Shown: one piece after another, positions 12,797 to 27,306 of the stretch
Layout of the letters: each line of letters begins with the position of its first letter
How positions within the stretch are numbered: the first letter of the stretch is position 1
Assembly: GCF_011075055.1 (NCBI RefSeq)
Contig: NC_058138.1
Coordinates: 20,248,928-20,312,927 of the forward strand
DNA: 64,000 nucleotides
Source: Mangifera indica
Lineage: Eukaryota; Streptophyta; Magnoliopsida; Sapindales; Anacardiaceae
Direction: 5' to 3'
The notes under the pieces: model-generated
Told to the model about the DNA's origin: nothing
Database searches by the model: none
Seen by the model: only the letters and a program-made list of their open reading frames with translations
Translations under genes and position numbers: made by a program

Positions 12797-13611
12797 GGCC
12801 AAAAGACTAATTCCCATCCAAGGCTTAGTGAATTCCAAACTCCCACCCTCCAACTTTCAAAAACCTAACACCTACCCATAATTTGAAAAACAAACACCTA
12901 CACTCTAAAATTAAGTTAAGGTTAAGGGCAAAATCATCATTTAACAATAATATTTAAAGTTTACATCATTTTACCCCCTTAATTTGAAAAACTAACAATT
13001 TTTCTCAAAATTAAGTTTTGAAAAGTGACATTTTCTCTTCTACTTAGGGTTTCCAATTTCACTAGTGAATTTTTAGCCAACAATGACTAATCTCTCTCCT
13101 TTTGGTGCTCAATATCGGATGGACAATATCTGAATTCGACGAAATCCACACATTCAAACAAAAAGTCAAAACTCTTCGTCTGGATGAAGACGATGGTCTA
13201 AATGAGGAGATCAGTCTCTTCTGGATCGTCATTGTTGTTTAAATGAAGTTGACTTTGTCTATACAATGAAGATCTAGATAAAGAGTTTCGACTCTTTATC
13301 TGGATTATGTCAAACCCAGATGTATCATTAGTCAAAAATTCACCGACAAAATTAGAAATCCTAGGTAAGGGAAAAATGTTAATTTTCAAAACTTAATTTA
13401 AAAAAAAAATTGTTAATTTTTCAAATTAAGGGGTTAAAATGATATAAACTTTAAATATTATTATTAAATAATAATTTTACCCTTAACCTTAACTTAATTT
13501 TGGAGGACAGGTGTTAGTTTTCCAAATTATAGGTAGATGTTTGAGTTTTTAAAAATTAAAGGGTGAGAGTTAGAGTTCACTATATCTTGGGTGCGAATGA
13601 GTTGTTTGGCC
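12797..13611. mobile_element. Long-TIR Mutator-like non-autonomous element, copy 3 (best defined)
   Basis: An 815-bp element flanked by an exact 9-bp direct repeat TAATAAAAA (12788-12796 and 13612-13620). Its ends are GGCCAAAAGACTAATTCCCA on the left and, as reverse complement, GGCCAAACAACTCATTCGCA on the right. Terminal inverted repeats run about 300 bp each, almost meeting, and share AATTAAGTTAAGGTTAAGGG. A 9-bp duplication with long TIRs is the Mutator-superfamily signature. There is no transposase. The short interior repeats 'AAAGAGTCGAAACTC'-type palindromes. Confidence 0.85.
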
Positions 13612-14464
13612 TAATAAAAAAAATTTGGCCTAACAAAAAAAACAAAAAAGGAAAGACTCGAGGAAATGGGAGCTCACAGTGACAGAATTCAATCAAATAA
13701 TTATTTGGATAAGAAGGTCAATTTATGAAGTCAAAATTATAAAGCGACAGGTGACCTAAAAAATAAAAATAAAATATCCCTGTTTGATTCTATATGAACA
13801 AAATCAAAGATTGAAGAAACGTGTTTAAAGAAAATAATTTCAGAAATTGGACGGTTTTTTCAATTTTATGTGGCTTTTGTTTACAAAGTTTGATAATGGA
13901 AATGACTTTCCGTGCTCTTTTAGATAGGCCTAAAAGACTTATTCTCTCTCAAATATTAGTGTATTTTTAAACTTTCACATATGAAATTTAAAAAACTTAG
14001 ATACGATTAAAATTATTTTTTTTAAATTTAAAAATCTAATAATTTTTTTCAAAATTTAAAAAATAATTATTTTTTCATAAAATTTGTTTCTCCTTCTCTC
14101 TAACAATCATCTCATTTTCAGTTATCGGTCGACTTTTCCAACTCTCTTCTTTTACCTTTGCATTTCCTTTACTTTTTTATGTGCCAAAGCTATTTTCTTT
14201 TCTCATGTGTCATCTATACATCTCGTGTTGTATTGCAAATCGACAACATAACAAAATTAGGATTTAAATTTTGAAGATACGTAGTGATAAAAAAATGTGC
14301 AATGTGTTGTTCAATGTATATTTGGAAAAGTTAGAGTAGTGTATGATATTCTTTTGTAAATAATTTAAAGTTTATATAGAACAAGAATATTGCCAAATTT
14401 GAATGGCTTAATTGGGGTTATGAATTGTGAAAGGTGACATTGGAAATACGTGCAAGAAAGAAAT

Positions 14465-14500
<36 letters not shown>

Positions 14501-15574
14501 TTATTTATGTGAATAAAGTCAAGAAGATGCGGATCGTGTCACTTGTTAGGCAGCTTTTATATTTAATTGAAAGTTATATGAATGGACAATAATGTATTTA
14601 AATGTATATAATTTTATATATAAATAATGATATATTATCATATGCGTAAATATTATATTTATCTGTTTTAATTATTCAAATAAATATATATTTATATATA
14701 TTATCATATAATTAAATATTATTTTATTTTTAAATTAAAATCATCAAATTATATAACAACACATGTTTACTAATTCAATCATGTGAGTAAATAAAATATA
14801 AAAAATATTAATTTGTTCTTAACTTCAAGCTGGATCGGATTGGATTGAATTAAATTAGTTTTGTTGGATTTTAGCATATCGATAAGTTGGTTGAGCACTA
14901 AGTTTAATGGAGATGGTTGAATACAATATAATTTTTTTGTCGGTTTCCAAATATAATGTTTGATTTATATTAATTTAATTAATAAAATTATATATATTTA
15001 TTTTAGATACATAAATAAATATATATTTATATATATCATTATATAATTAAATAATTTTAAATTAAAAATAAAATAATACCTAATTATATATATCACACGT
15101 AAATTTGTATTTATATGTACATTTGAAATAAATTCAAACAATATTACTCTAACTTAAAATTATACATTCAAAATTTGTACCTATATCCCCAAAATGAGAT
15201 AAGGTTCCATCTTTAAAAAAATAAAAATAAAAAAACAAAAAGGGAGAGCTTGCATACTAATTAGTGCTTCATAGCAATGCATGGCATTTACTGTACATTC
15301 ATGTCTTCCAAATGAAAGCTCTTCTCATAACAGTACATAGAACAATTTCAATATGCAGAATGCCAAGAACAATGATTTCAATCTATTACAACACATTATA
15401 CAACCAACAGATTTTGCCACCAAATGATCTGTTTTTAATTAAAATTAAACATAAAACATTTATTTGTTGATGCATAAAGAGTGGAACATCCTCTTGTTTC
15501 TCTTCCTTTCTTCCTACATTTTCCTTTTCTGATTTGATTACATTAGGGAGAACTGACAAATAGTGTTTATATTA
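13612..15574. other. Gene-free AT-rich intergenic region
   Basis: I see no gene. Contents are a (TA)n tract at about 14468-14494 and diffuse AT-rich sequence at 14600-15120 in which TTATATATA/ATAATTAAATATTATTTTA strings recur. The last 200 bases or so are probably the 3' UTR of the BPM gene that ends at 15575. Confidence 0.6.
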
Positions 15575-18500
15575 TCAAGCTTCTTCCCTGGGACTCCCTG
15601 CTCCTTCGCCACCTTCAAGTGGTGGCGCCCACACACTTCTACTTCTTTCCCCTCCATTTTCCCAAATTTGCTGTCTCACACTCCTACCGTTTGTATCATC
15701 ACCATCAGAATACTGTGCCCAAACGCTTCTTGTTTTCCCCCATACGCTGAATTCATCTTCACAACCTGCCACTGTTTTCAATAGCTCGGACTGCAGAAAC
15801 GGGAAGTTTTCTTTAAGATACTGGAAACCATCTGAGCGCATAACAGCTACATCAAAAGGGAAAATTAAAGGAGGTTAAAAGGACGTAGAAATAAAACATT
15901 CAGAGCACCAAGAATAAGTATCTAATAGAACAATGAAAACCTTGGGCTCAACACTTGATTTCCAGGTTTTCAGTATCGTTGGGACCTCCTGAAGAGCAAA
16001 ACTCTTCATAAACAGAATGCTCAACAGCTGTATAATACTGACATGTATAACTAATTCATGCCATGCTAGCAGTTTTTCAGACTGACATGGATATTATCGA
16101 TACTTACGGGTCCTTTTATTTCAAACAAACAGTTTTTATTCAGCCAAGGCAAGCCTAAACTTGTGTAAACTACACTTACTATTATGATAAAAGTTATAAT
16201 TTGCATATTCATTTTTCTATACAATTTATGAATTACATAAATAAGTTCAGATGTATGCATGTGAATGTGAAAGGTGTACATATATACAAGAGAGCACCGT
16301 GCAGCTTATGCCTAAATGGTAGATATTGAAGTAGGTATTCTTCACATTAAACCAAACAAGCGCTTGGCTATTCAAAGTAATCCCCTTTGTTTCAACAAAC
16401 CACAACAGCCACTTTTACATCAGAACAGTTCACACACTCCTAAGAACATATAAATGGCCCTGAACACTTCCACAAACCGATATTTTCCAGTCTCACTGTA
16501 AACTCAGAGTACCTCACTTCAACAGAACAGATCTTCCTTCACAATCTATTATGCTTGCAGTTAAAAAGTTATTCTTCTCCGTCAAGCAACTCTACCACAA
16601 AGTCAACGCCACATAAGTTCATTATGTTGATTACATCATTTTTTATTTTTTTCCCTTTTTTTTATTGCTCTATCATTAAAAATTGAAAGAAAAAGCAAAT
16701 AACATATTTTCATCCTGTAATTTCACTTTACTCACCTTTATTAATAAAATTATAACTATTCAGAATTGTTAACACCAACACCTGAATGGTTAATATTATA
16801 AACTGCTACAATAGTAGGGGTACAGAACTGGCACCATGATGACCTATGAGAGTTGTGACAAGTGATTGATAATGTGAAACATCAAATTAATAATATTAGA
16901 AAATAAGACTTATTGTGAATCGACTTGTAACATTGAACATAACATGCTACATTTTCAAGTTAAGCATTTATGAGAGGAAGAGGGAGACACCTAGAAAGAA
17001 GAGTTAGTTTTCCAGATTGATTCTTAAAAGGCATATTATGATGGTTGCTAAGGTCCTCCTCTATCCTATAAGGTTATTCGGCACTTGATAGAGGAACTAA
17101 AATTCAAGGTTTCCTGAAATCAAGGTGCTATACTCCTATCAAGGTGTAAAATTGGAGTTATAAAACAGTTACCCTCCCCCCACCCCTTCTCTATTCAGGA
17201 GAAAGACAAGGGCAGAACCTACTGCAAGTGGTTGAAGTTTCCAGAGTAACTTCAACTTGTCCAAGAGATTAACTGATTGTGTTCAGTCAAAAGAAAGTTA
17301 AGTAACTAGTAGACTGGATTGCAATTCTGGAAGTTGGCCAATAAAACATTTAGCTTTATTGCTAGGTTGCCATAAAATCTTTGGATGCAACCTTACTATA
17401 AAAATATATATATATATAGGGAAGAGATTCAACAGTCGGAAGGGACCTTTTTATCATGTGAGGCTAGATTCACTTTAATCCAAAAGATCCTATGCAGTAT
17501 CCAGTCTACACCATATTATCAATCTCTTTTTAGCACGAGGAAGCAAGAAAAATGATAAATTGGTAATGTTACAATTAAAGGTAAGCTTTCAGTTAGTGAA
17601 AAATGTGGAAAAAGCAAATGGAACTTTATCAGAAAATTCTGCAATGAAGAATTCCTTTTAAGAGAACTCTTTATGGCATTTTGTCACTAAGAGTGAACAT
17701 GATCTCCAAAACAATAATCGTGAATCAGAGACAGTCATTGATAATCCTAATTGCAGCCCTCCGTTCCGAAGCCACCTCTTCTTTTCTTATCATACATGGT
17801 TGGAGATGCGAAATAAAGTCAAAAAACAGTTTGTGAGGATGGAATGCTTTGAGAAATTCCTCTGAGCAAGTTGTTTTCCTTGGCTATACAGACAATATCC
17901 TGATCTCATGTTAATTTTCCCTCATCTTTCCTTGGAATGAAATTGGAACTTCAATTTTATGAGAAACATGAAAAAGAAAGTCCAAAAATTCTCAGTTGTC
18001 CTAAATAAGGCGGACATATTTTTTTATGTGTCAAGTGACAATAGGAAAGTTTAAAGCCTTCATGTCTAGGCATCTTTTATATTCCACCCAACATCCTAAT
18101 AACACTATGAATCACACATCAATACAAAACTCAAATGCAGATCATTGAAGGTAAATCAGCAATCACTCCATGGAAAACAGTAATATCATACTTTGCATAC
18201 CATTGTTATCATTTGATGAACTAAAAACCCCAAAATGAACAAATCAAACTAAAAGAACTTACGTATGAGGTTTTCAGCAGTGAATTTTAGGCAAACATTT
18301 TTCAGATCCGTAGCATGGTACTGATCAGCAAGCGCTAGAATATGAGAAACTGAATTCACTGTTATAACCTTGCAGAGCACAGACTCACATATCAGTCTAA
18401 GTCTAGGCAAGGCATATTTTTCTGCTGCAGCCAACAATTTAGCTTCCAATGTATCAGATACAGATAACACACTAGATGAACTAGACGCTGAGAACTCTTC

Positions 18501-20404
18501 ATCTTCAATTAGAGTGTCATTGTATACAAAGTGCAACAAAGCCTGCCCAATTCACATGGCAGTGAAATATTAGGAAATAAAATACAACAGATATAACAAT
18601 TGATAATTTAATCATATAGTTTAGATTAAAGAAAAATGTTATTAATACCTTAAAAACCCTAGGTTCCATATCCGTAACAACTACTTCTTGCTTATCTTCC
18701 TCCATTGCATCCGAAAATTCGGCTTCAAATACAGGAGAACGTGCAGCCAGTACCAACTTGTGAGCATGAAACTTCTCCCCATCAACATTAAAAGTAACAT
18801 CTGAACTATCTTCATTCTCCAATAAGATACCAAAATGAGCCCCAATATCAGATTCAGGAACCTGTATAGAATGCAATCTCGAACAGTCTATAGCCGAAAC
18901 CACAACACCAACTGTGCAATTAATTTTCAAGCAATCATCCTTCAGAAAATCTGACGTTTCAAGCATTGCACGTCTAAAAAATCGCTTGTAACCCCTGAAA
19001 AAAAAAAAGGAAACGAACAATTTTAACCTGCCACAAATCCAAACTATTGCATTAACAAACACTAACCATACGAAAAAAACTCTAGACACTATATTGAAAT
19101 CAATGCCACTCGTCTCCAACATTTACATAGAAAAAATTACACAAAAAGCTGAAACTGTAATTAATTCTAAGCAAAACAAACACGTTTTCAATGCTATAAA
19201 ATAACAAACAGTCCATTTACAGAGGAATAACCATAAGAGAGAATGGAAAATGAAAACCCACAGAATGCCATCTGCGGATTCTATTTCCAAAAGAATTATG
19301 GTACAATTTGAACCATTGAGAAGAATACAACGTCAGATCAGGGAAGAAGAGAAGGAACGCTGTGTTTTGGGTTTAATGAAGAGACAGCACTGTTTTCAGG
19401 AATTCATTCAATTTAATTTCAAATTATTTAATTAGTTAGATTGTTAATAAATGAGTTACGTGGACAAGCCAATTTGATTTTTGTACAAGGGCGGGGACTT
19501 TCATTTTGACAGTATTGCATGAGGAATGAATTTCCTTATTCTCTTCGTCTTTATTTTCTCTCTCTAAACTTCTGCGATCTCCATTTCTGCATTCTCTTTT
19601 TCTTCATGTTTCTGCACTCTTCTTAGTTCAGGTAGCATCAAATTAGCTACAAAAATTGGTTTATGCAGAAAAAACAAAGAAAACATGTTCTTCCCTAATA
19701 ATTTCAGATTTCACCCCAGCCTTCAAATCGTACACAAAATCACTCGACCAAATACATTTTCCAAAAGATACATACATATTTATCTTTTAACGAAACAACT
19801 ATTTACATTCATATTACACAACAAAATGCCCTAACGCTTTAGAACTAAACCTAACCGAAGCGCAGGCAAATCATTTCAATAAAACGCAATTTCTTGAAAT
19901 TTCTTGAACAAATGTATACCAATTGAACAAAAACCAAGCCCAAAGAAAGAAAGAACAAAGAAAGAAGACTAACCACATGCTGCCACGATACTTGAGGGTA
20001 TAGGGTCCACTCTCGAGGGAGCGATCGAAATGGGAATGAACCTTATGTTTCCCTTTACCACTCTGATCAAGAAGGGTGAGTTCAAAAAGCGCTCTCACAT
20101 CGGTGCCTTCACTCGCCAAAGCGATGAAGACAGAGACATAAGTAGAATTATCTTCCGGGTTTTTGCCATCGGGGTAAAAATAAATTGCCCACTGGTAACC
20201 GGCAACGGTGAAATTGTCGCTGGCGATGTGCTTGCCGATACCGATACCCTTGGAAAGAGAGTAGCCCTGTATGGTGAAATGGTGGGATCCATTGATGGTT
20301 TGGGTGAGGGAGAGGGAGGAGGTCGGGGATGAGAGAGGAGTTGTGGTCGGAGAAGGAGAGGGAGAAGCACCGCCGCCGTCGCGGTGGTTGTGGTGGTGGT
20401 ACAT
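15575..20404 (-). CDS. BPM: BTB/POZ-MATH protein, BPM family (CUL3 substrate adaptor), 4 exons
   Basis: BPM proteins bind CUL3 through the BTB domain and present substrates captured by the MATH domain, such as AP2/ERF, MYB and HD-ZIP factors, for ubiquitination. Exons: 19974-20404, 18649-18994, 18263-18542, 15575-15846, joining in frame to 442 aa. MATH domain is at about residues 36-173 ([76 protein letters not shown]). BTB is at about 195-318 ([43 protein letters not shown]), then a BACK-like helical part ([17 protein letters not shown]) and the family tail [20 protein letters not shown]. Introns 1 and 3 are long (0.98 and 2.4 kb). The N-terminus is Pro/Ser-rich. Sequence is near BPM3, while neighbour order suggests the BPM4 orthologue. 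An in-frame ATG at 20488 would add 28 hydrophobic residues, and I prefer 20404. Confidence 0.92.
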
Positions 20405-21397
20405 TGCGGTGGGGAAGGGGAAGAGAAAGAGAAAGAAAAAGGAAAGTGGATCAGAAACGAGAGGAATGTTTGGACTTTGAAAGTCCAATAGATAATTTAT
20501 TTTTCAGTTTTGCTTATTCTCCGTTTATGCTTTTATATTATATGGTTAATAATGTAAAAATTCTAGCTTTGTTTAAAACCATATAAAAAGGAAATTAGGG
20601 CATCCTTAATTTTTATTATTCAAATAGAAAATTAATTGTTTGGGAGGGACGAAAATTTTGAAAAGACAAGAAAAAAGTGATTGATCGATTGAATTGAGGC
20701 AGGCCCATTGATTGGGAAATTGAATTGAGAAGCGCGTAGGAGAGTTGACTATTCAAGGGGGGTTTTGGTTGCTGAACGTTGAGAAATTGAGTTGAGGATT
20801 GCCAAGCTTGCCCGACGGTGGTGCTGGCATTGGACGAGATCAAACCATTTATTAAATGGTTGAAAGTGCTTTGTGGTGGGGTTTGAACACCCTCGTTACT
20901 GAAAGGACATTTGTGTAAGAGGATTTTGTTTAGTGCTGATATCGGAGATGGATTATGAGTAATTTGATTGATTGAATATTGATGTTTGACTCATTATTTT
21001 TATGGGTGTTGTTTAACTTGGACGAAAAAGATGAATCGAATGAATCATAGATAATTCGATTGATTGAATATTTATAGGTTTGAACGACAATCTCACTATC
21101 GAGAGATTCTTTATCTCCATTGATATTTATAAATGATAACAAAATTTTGCATAAAAAGACCTTCAATAAATTGTAACACAACATTACTATGTAATCCCAG
21201 TAATGCAATTCCACAAATTTGCATAGATCATGTTTAGAAGAAACATAATAATCGTTACAAGGCCGGTTAATTTGTTACCAAATGTGCTACAAACCTAACC
21301 TAAGTCACTCCTAAAACTCATTCTCAAGATAATTTCCTACAACTATTTACTTGTTAAATGTGCAACAGAACAGTATCATCTTCTTCTGCTTCATTCC
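20405..21397. other. Intergenic region between BPM start and PNET2-like stop
   Basis: It holds the BPM promoter and 5' leader (GA/CT-rich at 20405-20470 just upstream of the ATG) and, towards 21397, the likely 3' UTR of the NEMP gene. Short direct repeats with TTGATTGAATATT occur around 20964 and 21060. No other gene is seen. Confidence 0.55.
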
Positions 21398-24300
21398 CTA
21401 CCAGCCGAACAACCTAAACCCGTTACTTCTCCCCGCAGCATTCTCATCTGTAGAATCTGTTTCACTTCCCACTGATTCATCTGAACTATCACTTGGTAGG
21501 AGTTTAATTCTGTCAGCATGATCAATGATCCAATCCGTAAACTCTGGTGATGCTGTCAATTCTGCAACTGCTTGCCGCGTTGATTCACGGGTAAAATCCT
21601 CCCATTCTTGCTTTGTAAACTTCCTTTTCTTTATTTTGTGAAAGGCTGAATAGTAATTCTGCTGATTGATTATCCCTTCACCAGCATATGGCGAAATCAC
21701 ACCTGTGACAATCAAGGAAAATATACATTGGCATATGGCATACTGATATTAAATGACAATCAACACCACAATCCAGCAACGCACAAAATGAGCCAGATAT
21801 TTTAAAACAGTTAATGTTTTCCGCAAAAATATGGGTCACTACCTCAATACACAACACAGCAAACACAAAAAAACTCAGCAAGGAATCGTCCAAACAGACA
21901 TGTTTAATAATAAAAGGTAGTAAAAATAAATAGTTTTACAGAAAAGGAGGAACCAGCAAATGTCTAAGCAGTAAATTTATGCGTCATAAATAAATGAAGT
22001 GAAAATCATTTTACTTTCAGTTTCCATCCAAGAAATTTTTTGAAGGAAAATGGAGTAAGCAAGGAACGACAGAAAAGCTGTTCCCACACAAATTACAGAT
22101 GAAGCAAACAATTTATATGCATAATTGTTTTACCACCAGCAAATATCAATTTATATACAGATGAATAAATGCTATTTCATTAAAATAAATAAATAAATAA
22201 AAAGACTACATTTGAAAGAAACAGAACACATACCATTAACAGGAGAGTTAGACCACGAAGGAGAAATCATAGGACTTGAGCTATTCCACAAATTCCTCCT
22301 GGAAACAGCTACAGGTGATCTGCTAAGAAATTCAGCATGACCATGCTTTCTTGTCGACTGTCTTGATTGATGCAGACCACTTCCAAGCCACTTTGAAGAA
22401 GTGATGAGACAGCACACAGTGCAGCAAGAAACCAATGCTCCCAATGCTAGAGGAGTATCAAGGGTGCTCTGAAAAAGAGTACAGAGATAGAAAATGTAAA
22501 GATAATACAACACCTAAATCACCAATCTGAAGCTACAGGTGGATGCTATTATTGAAAAAGGAAAGCCTACAGCTTTCCAAATCCTTCATAATAAAGCAAA
22601 AAGAGATTCATTGAGTCTCAACTCACATAATCCCTAAGTTATAACGCACAAATCCAATGCAAACTATCGAAAGTTGTCATGGTACCAAGGCTCATGTCAA
22701 GTCATGTACACCCTAACTAAATTACATTCTGATAATAAGTACTCGGCAAATCTAGATAAAGTGAATTTATTTTTAATTATTCACAAAAAAGGAATTTTAG
22801 GATGAGTATAATTTATAATACCCATAACCAAGTCATGTATCTACCACATATTATTCTCGAACTAGGAATATTACATATCAGCAGAAATAAAAGGCAGAAA
22901 ATTTAATAGTCCATCATAATAATAACCAACATGAAACAAATCGCAAACCTGGAAAATAGAAGTGGTTGCAATGATGCGCATTGCCCATTTAACAAATTGA
23001 GCTACACCAACATCAACAGTTCCATCTTTTGAAATCACAAATTTCCTTACAATCCAGTACCCTAAAGCAGCTCCTGCAAGTACAATCCCAACCAGTAGAA
23101 ATATAGAGACCTGTAGGAAAAGAGGTACAGCCATTAAATAATAGGTTCACTTGCAAGGAGCAAAGAAAACATAAAAGGGAGAAAACTTTGGCAAGAATAA
23201 TAAAGTAAGAAAGCAGTTACACACAGAAAAATATGACAAGGAACTGCCAAACATTTCAATAGAGTGTCCTTAATAAAAATTGTCCCATACATTTCTTAAA
23301 AAAAAAGGAAAATGATTCCCATAGTTTAAAATTTCAGTTTCTTAACTAAGACTAATAATAAAATCTAGTCCAATAGTTAGACTTTTAGAAAATGAAGATG
23401 CATATTAAATATTAAACTAAATGTGCCTCTTAAATAAAAGATAACTGTAGAAAAATGCTACTCAAAGAGGCCCAAATCATCCATAAAGCGACTTACTTTA
23501 AATATCTTGACTGGAAAATGAAACCATATAGCACGATTTGTTTGCCTTTAATTTGTCTATATGCCTTCTACATTTCTCCCTTCCTATCTGTGAAAAAATT
23601 GTCTAAAGTTACAAAAGCTCATTACAGGGAAAAAGTTTCCATTAAATGACTTGTGAAGAGGAAACCCTATTGCATATGACTCATGAAATCATGTGAATTG
23701 ATTGAGATAAAATGTAGTATGTACTTAAGCCTCATCTCCAAACAACACTAAAATAAATAATCAGAGCATTTAAAGAAGTTGAACAGCAGTTATACGTATG
23801 TAATATCTAAAAATAACAACTTACGGGATTGTGCATCTCCTCACTTAGTCCAAAACTGACAAGAATAGAATTCACCAGCACCGAGAATTGATGTAGAAGA
23901 AAAGATCCAGCACCAAGCTGAAAGCAAATTTAATAGTGAGATTTATCTGTAACAAATATTTAATTAAACACAAAGACTGAAGAATGAGCACTCACCACTG
24001 ATCCATATATAGTAAGATACAAGACATTCTTCCTTCCTGTTGGCAACAGTTTCATTCCCTACATCAGAAGACAAAATTAAGAATGAAAATAGAATTGAGA
24101 ATAAGCTAAGATGAAGGACAAATCTTACATATATCAGGAAGTAAGGAATACATGTAATCTAAATAGATGGATTGTTAATAAGTGAATCAACGCAAAAAGG
24201 GTTTCTGAAGCTATAACAAGGAAGCAAAGAGGAATTGGCTTCTTTTATTTTCAACCTTTAACTTCCTTTCCAACCATGAATACTTCCCTTACAGGAACTC

Positions 24301-25701
24301 TTCCTAAAGATGAATCAGGCATAAAAGTTATGACAAAGGACTGAACTAAAAAGCAAAAGCATAAAAGACTTGAGTACCTGAAAGAGAAGGATTATAATGA
24401 CAAGAAAAACTCCTATAGCCATTGAACTGCTATAATAAAAAGGAACCCAGTGGCTGACAACTGGAGCTAACAGCAGCAGAACAAATCCAACTGCTAGACA
24501 AAGGAGACGCCATCTCTGAAAATCTGCACAAACAACAAAGATATGTTACCACCATTAAAGAAAACACTTGTGTGACATGATAGGAAAAATTAAAATTGAG
24601 TAAAAAGAGGAAGAAGAGAGAATTCCGCACCTTCTTCAACTGCAACCGAAACAGAACCTGAGACTCCACCAACAAACTTCACATCAATGTATCTCTCCTC
24701 ATATGGAGACATGACTGAGCTCCAAACTCCCCCCTTCTGAATAGCCTTCCACTCATCCTTTTCACACTGACATAATGCGAGCGAAATATTCCTGAACACA
24801 TTTTATCAGTCAAATATAGGCCTCCACGTTTGGATAATTTCTATCTTGTTTCCAAGAAAAACACAATATGTCACTTACCGGTGAAAACAAACCTGGATTT
24901 TACTATGTAATCTCTCAGGGATTACCACAGAAGGAGCCAAAGTGACCCGAAATGAATTGGCATAACTCCCAAGTTTCAATCTTGAGTATCCAGAAACCTG
25001 AACTCTTTCACATGATATAACATCTTTGGACCCAGGAACATCGGCAAGGGGATATGGTGTGACATCTACTGCAGGATTCCCCATGTCAACACCTGTAAAA
25101 TCATAAATGCCAACATTATTTACAAACACATAAAAAAAAATACACCCAAAAAACGCCAATCAAATTTTCATGATAAAAACAAAACCCCATAAGTTGCATA
25201 TCCAAATTAGCGAAGGGCGCAAAAGCACACATGCAATGCATGTATAAACTAAAGCATAAAATTGGCATCTAATGAACCCTAACATCTGCATAAATTCATA
25301 GGTGGGTAAATTAATAATTTTTAATTGACAGAATAATACCCTAAAACTTCAGTAAATCACAAATAAGTTTTAAATATTCATAACTATATATAGGATTTCT
25401 TATCTTCAATTGAATTCCTCAGAAAGCTCCAATTCGTAAGAAAAAATAGAAAAAACATGCAAAACCCCATAAAAAAAAGTAAACGATCGAGAATATTCCC
25501 CTTTTCGGGATTTCCTAGGCAACCAAACAGCGAGAAAGGTAAAGAAACTCAGGAACTAAGAAAATAAACGGAAGAAGAAGAAAAAAAGAGAAGGAGGGCG
25601 GGCGTACCTTTAAAAGGGGTCACATGGTGGGCAAGGAAGAAGCATAGAAATAGTGGAACAAAGAGAGGAAGAGAAGAGAAAGAGAAGGCAGGTGCAACCA
25701 T
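21398..25701 (-). CDS. NEMP/TMEM194-family nuclear envelope membrane protein (PNET2-like), 9 exons
   Basis: Homologue of animal NEMP1/TMEM194 and Arabidopsis PNET2, inner nuclear membrane proteins linked to chromatin organisation (DUF2215 family). Exons: 25608-25701, 24879-25092, 24631-24791, 24378-24523, 23996-24058, 23825-23917, 22949-23110, 22234-22468, 21398-21702, giving 490 aa with every phase consistent. Residues 1-25 look like a signal peptide (FVPLFLCFFLAHH). A lumenal beta-rich region follows (SGYSRLKLGSYANSFRVTL). Five hydrophobic segments lie at about 161-180, 185-203, 228-246, 258-280 and 312-333. The soluble C-terminus contains RKFTKQEWEDFTRESTRQAV and an acidic, Ser-rich stretch. 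The start at 25701 is chosen because it gives the signal peptide. Divergent from the EGY2-like gene with a 1.6 kb spacer. Confidence 0.85.
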
Positions 25702-27306
25702 TACTGCCTCTCTTTGTCTCCGTCAATGTGTTTGTAAAAAGAACGAAACTAAGAAGAAAGGCAAGAGAAATGAAGCTGCCGGTAACGGAAATAAAAATGA
25801 AAAGGCCGATCAGCCGGACGGTCACTGCGTGCATAATATTTATTATCAATATGTTGTGCGTATTTGGCGTGTTGCGTGGAGAATAGGCAAGCAGGGGTGT
25901 GCAAAAAAGACTGGGCATCCTGGTCCATGAATCTTAAATGCCTCTATAGGCCCATTAAAAATTTTAATTTTTTTAATTTATTAATTTTAATATGCAAAGA
26001 GAATATTTTTAAAATTTTATTAGAAAACTCACACCAATAAATAAAAGAAAAATTAATAAAATAAAAGAATTTTATAATATACATGGAATAATCAATTATA
26101 TATATAAGTATAATACATTTTCACTTTCATCCGTATTTAAATTATCGAAATCTTCTAATATATTAATAATAACACGATTTCGTATCTTGAAATATATTAT
26201 GTGTTTGATGAATACTTATACATAGAGAGTGGATGCTCATTTAATGTGCAAGAGTCATTCATATAAGATAAATGATCTATCAATGACAATAAAAGTAAAT
26301 TAAACATCATGAACGAGTAAGCACATGAGGTGTACATGAAGGATTCATGCTTATTTATGGCAGTTGATTTCGAAAAATTATACAAATGTCGTGTTCTAGT
26401 GAGAGAGTTTCACACAATTGCTTTATAATAAGAGTAATGTAATGTACAATTTTATATACAATACAATAATGTATCATTATGTAATTAGTCAATTAAAAAT
26501 TAAAGATAAAATAACCTTCAATCATATAATAATATATTATTATTTGTATATAAAAATTATATATTTAGTATTATTATTATCAAAATATATAAAGACACAA
26601 ACTGAGAGTTTTGAGGATTCATAGTCATAGGAAATTAGAGCTTCAAGTTGTAGTTGTCGAGAGTCAAATAAGTAGGACATAAACATTTCCAAATTTAGAT
26701 ATTTTGGGGGGACGAGCATGTAGATATATTATATTGGATATTCTAAGTTTATATATGAATGATGTTTTGTTTGGAATTACTAATTTTTTTATAATAAAAA
26801 ATATTATTTAAGTTGAATTATTATTTTTTAGATTTAATTAATTATATTAACTAAGATGAATTTAAATTTAATAACTAAATAATTTAAGAATTTAATTTTT
26901 AAAAATTATATAAAAAAATAATAATGATAATATGTTGAGCACGTCTATTATTGGTATTACACTTTTCTTGCTTGTCTTGGAAAAGATTCATTACCCATGC
27001 CCCTCGATTTCTACCCAAACCCCTAGGTTTCTACTGGGTTAGGTTAGGCATACTGTGCAGTGTAGTGCTCCACTTTTTCCGTACTTATTGTAATTTCTGT
27101 TCTGGATAGAATCGGACCTTATCCGGACCCGTGGACTAAAATCCATCCCCAGCCGTCTCTCTCTAGAAGAAAAAACAGAATAAAAGATATTTGTTTGAAA
27201 AATCCAGTGAACCAAATAGCAAGATATGCTGTTTGTGCCAAAGTTTGTAATTTCCATCCTTCAAATGTGCTTCTGAATCCAACTTCTCTTCTTTCTCTCT
27301 GATTGG
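25702..27306. other. Divergent intergenic region with an AT-rich palindromic MITE-like repeat
   Basis: Shared upstream region of the PNET2-like (-) and EGY2-like (+) genes. A palindrome of about 120 bp at 26443-26563 has ACAATTTTATATACAATACA on the left and its degenerate inverse on the right, centred near 26500. The rest is AT-rich with no supported gene. Confidence 0.55.
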
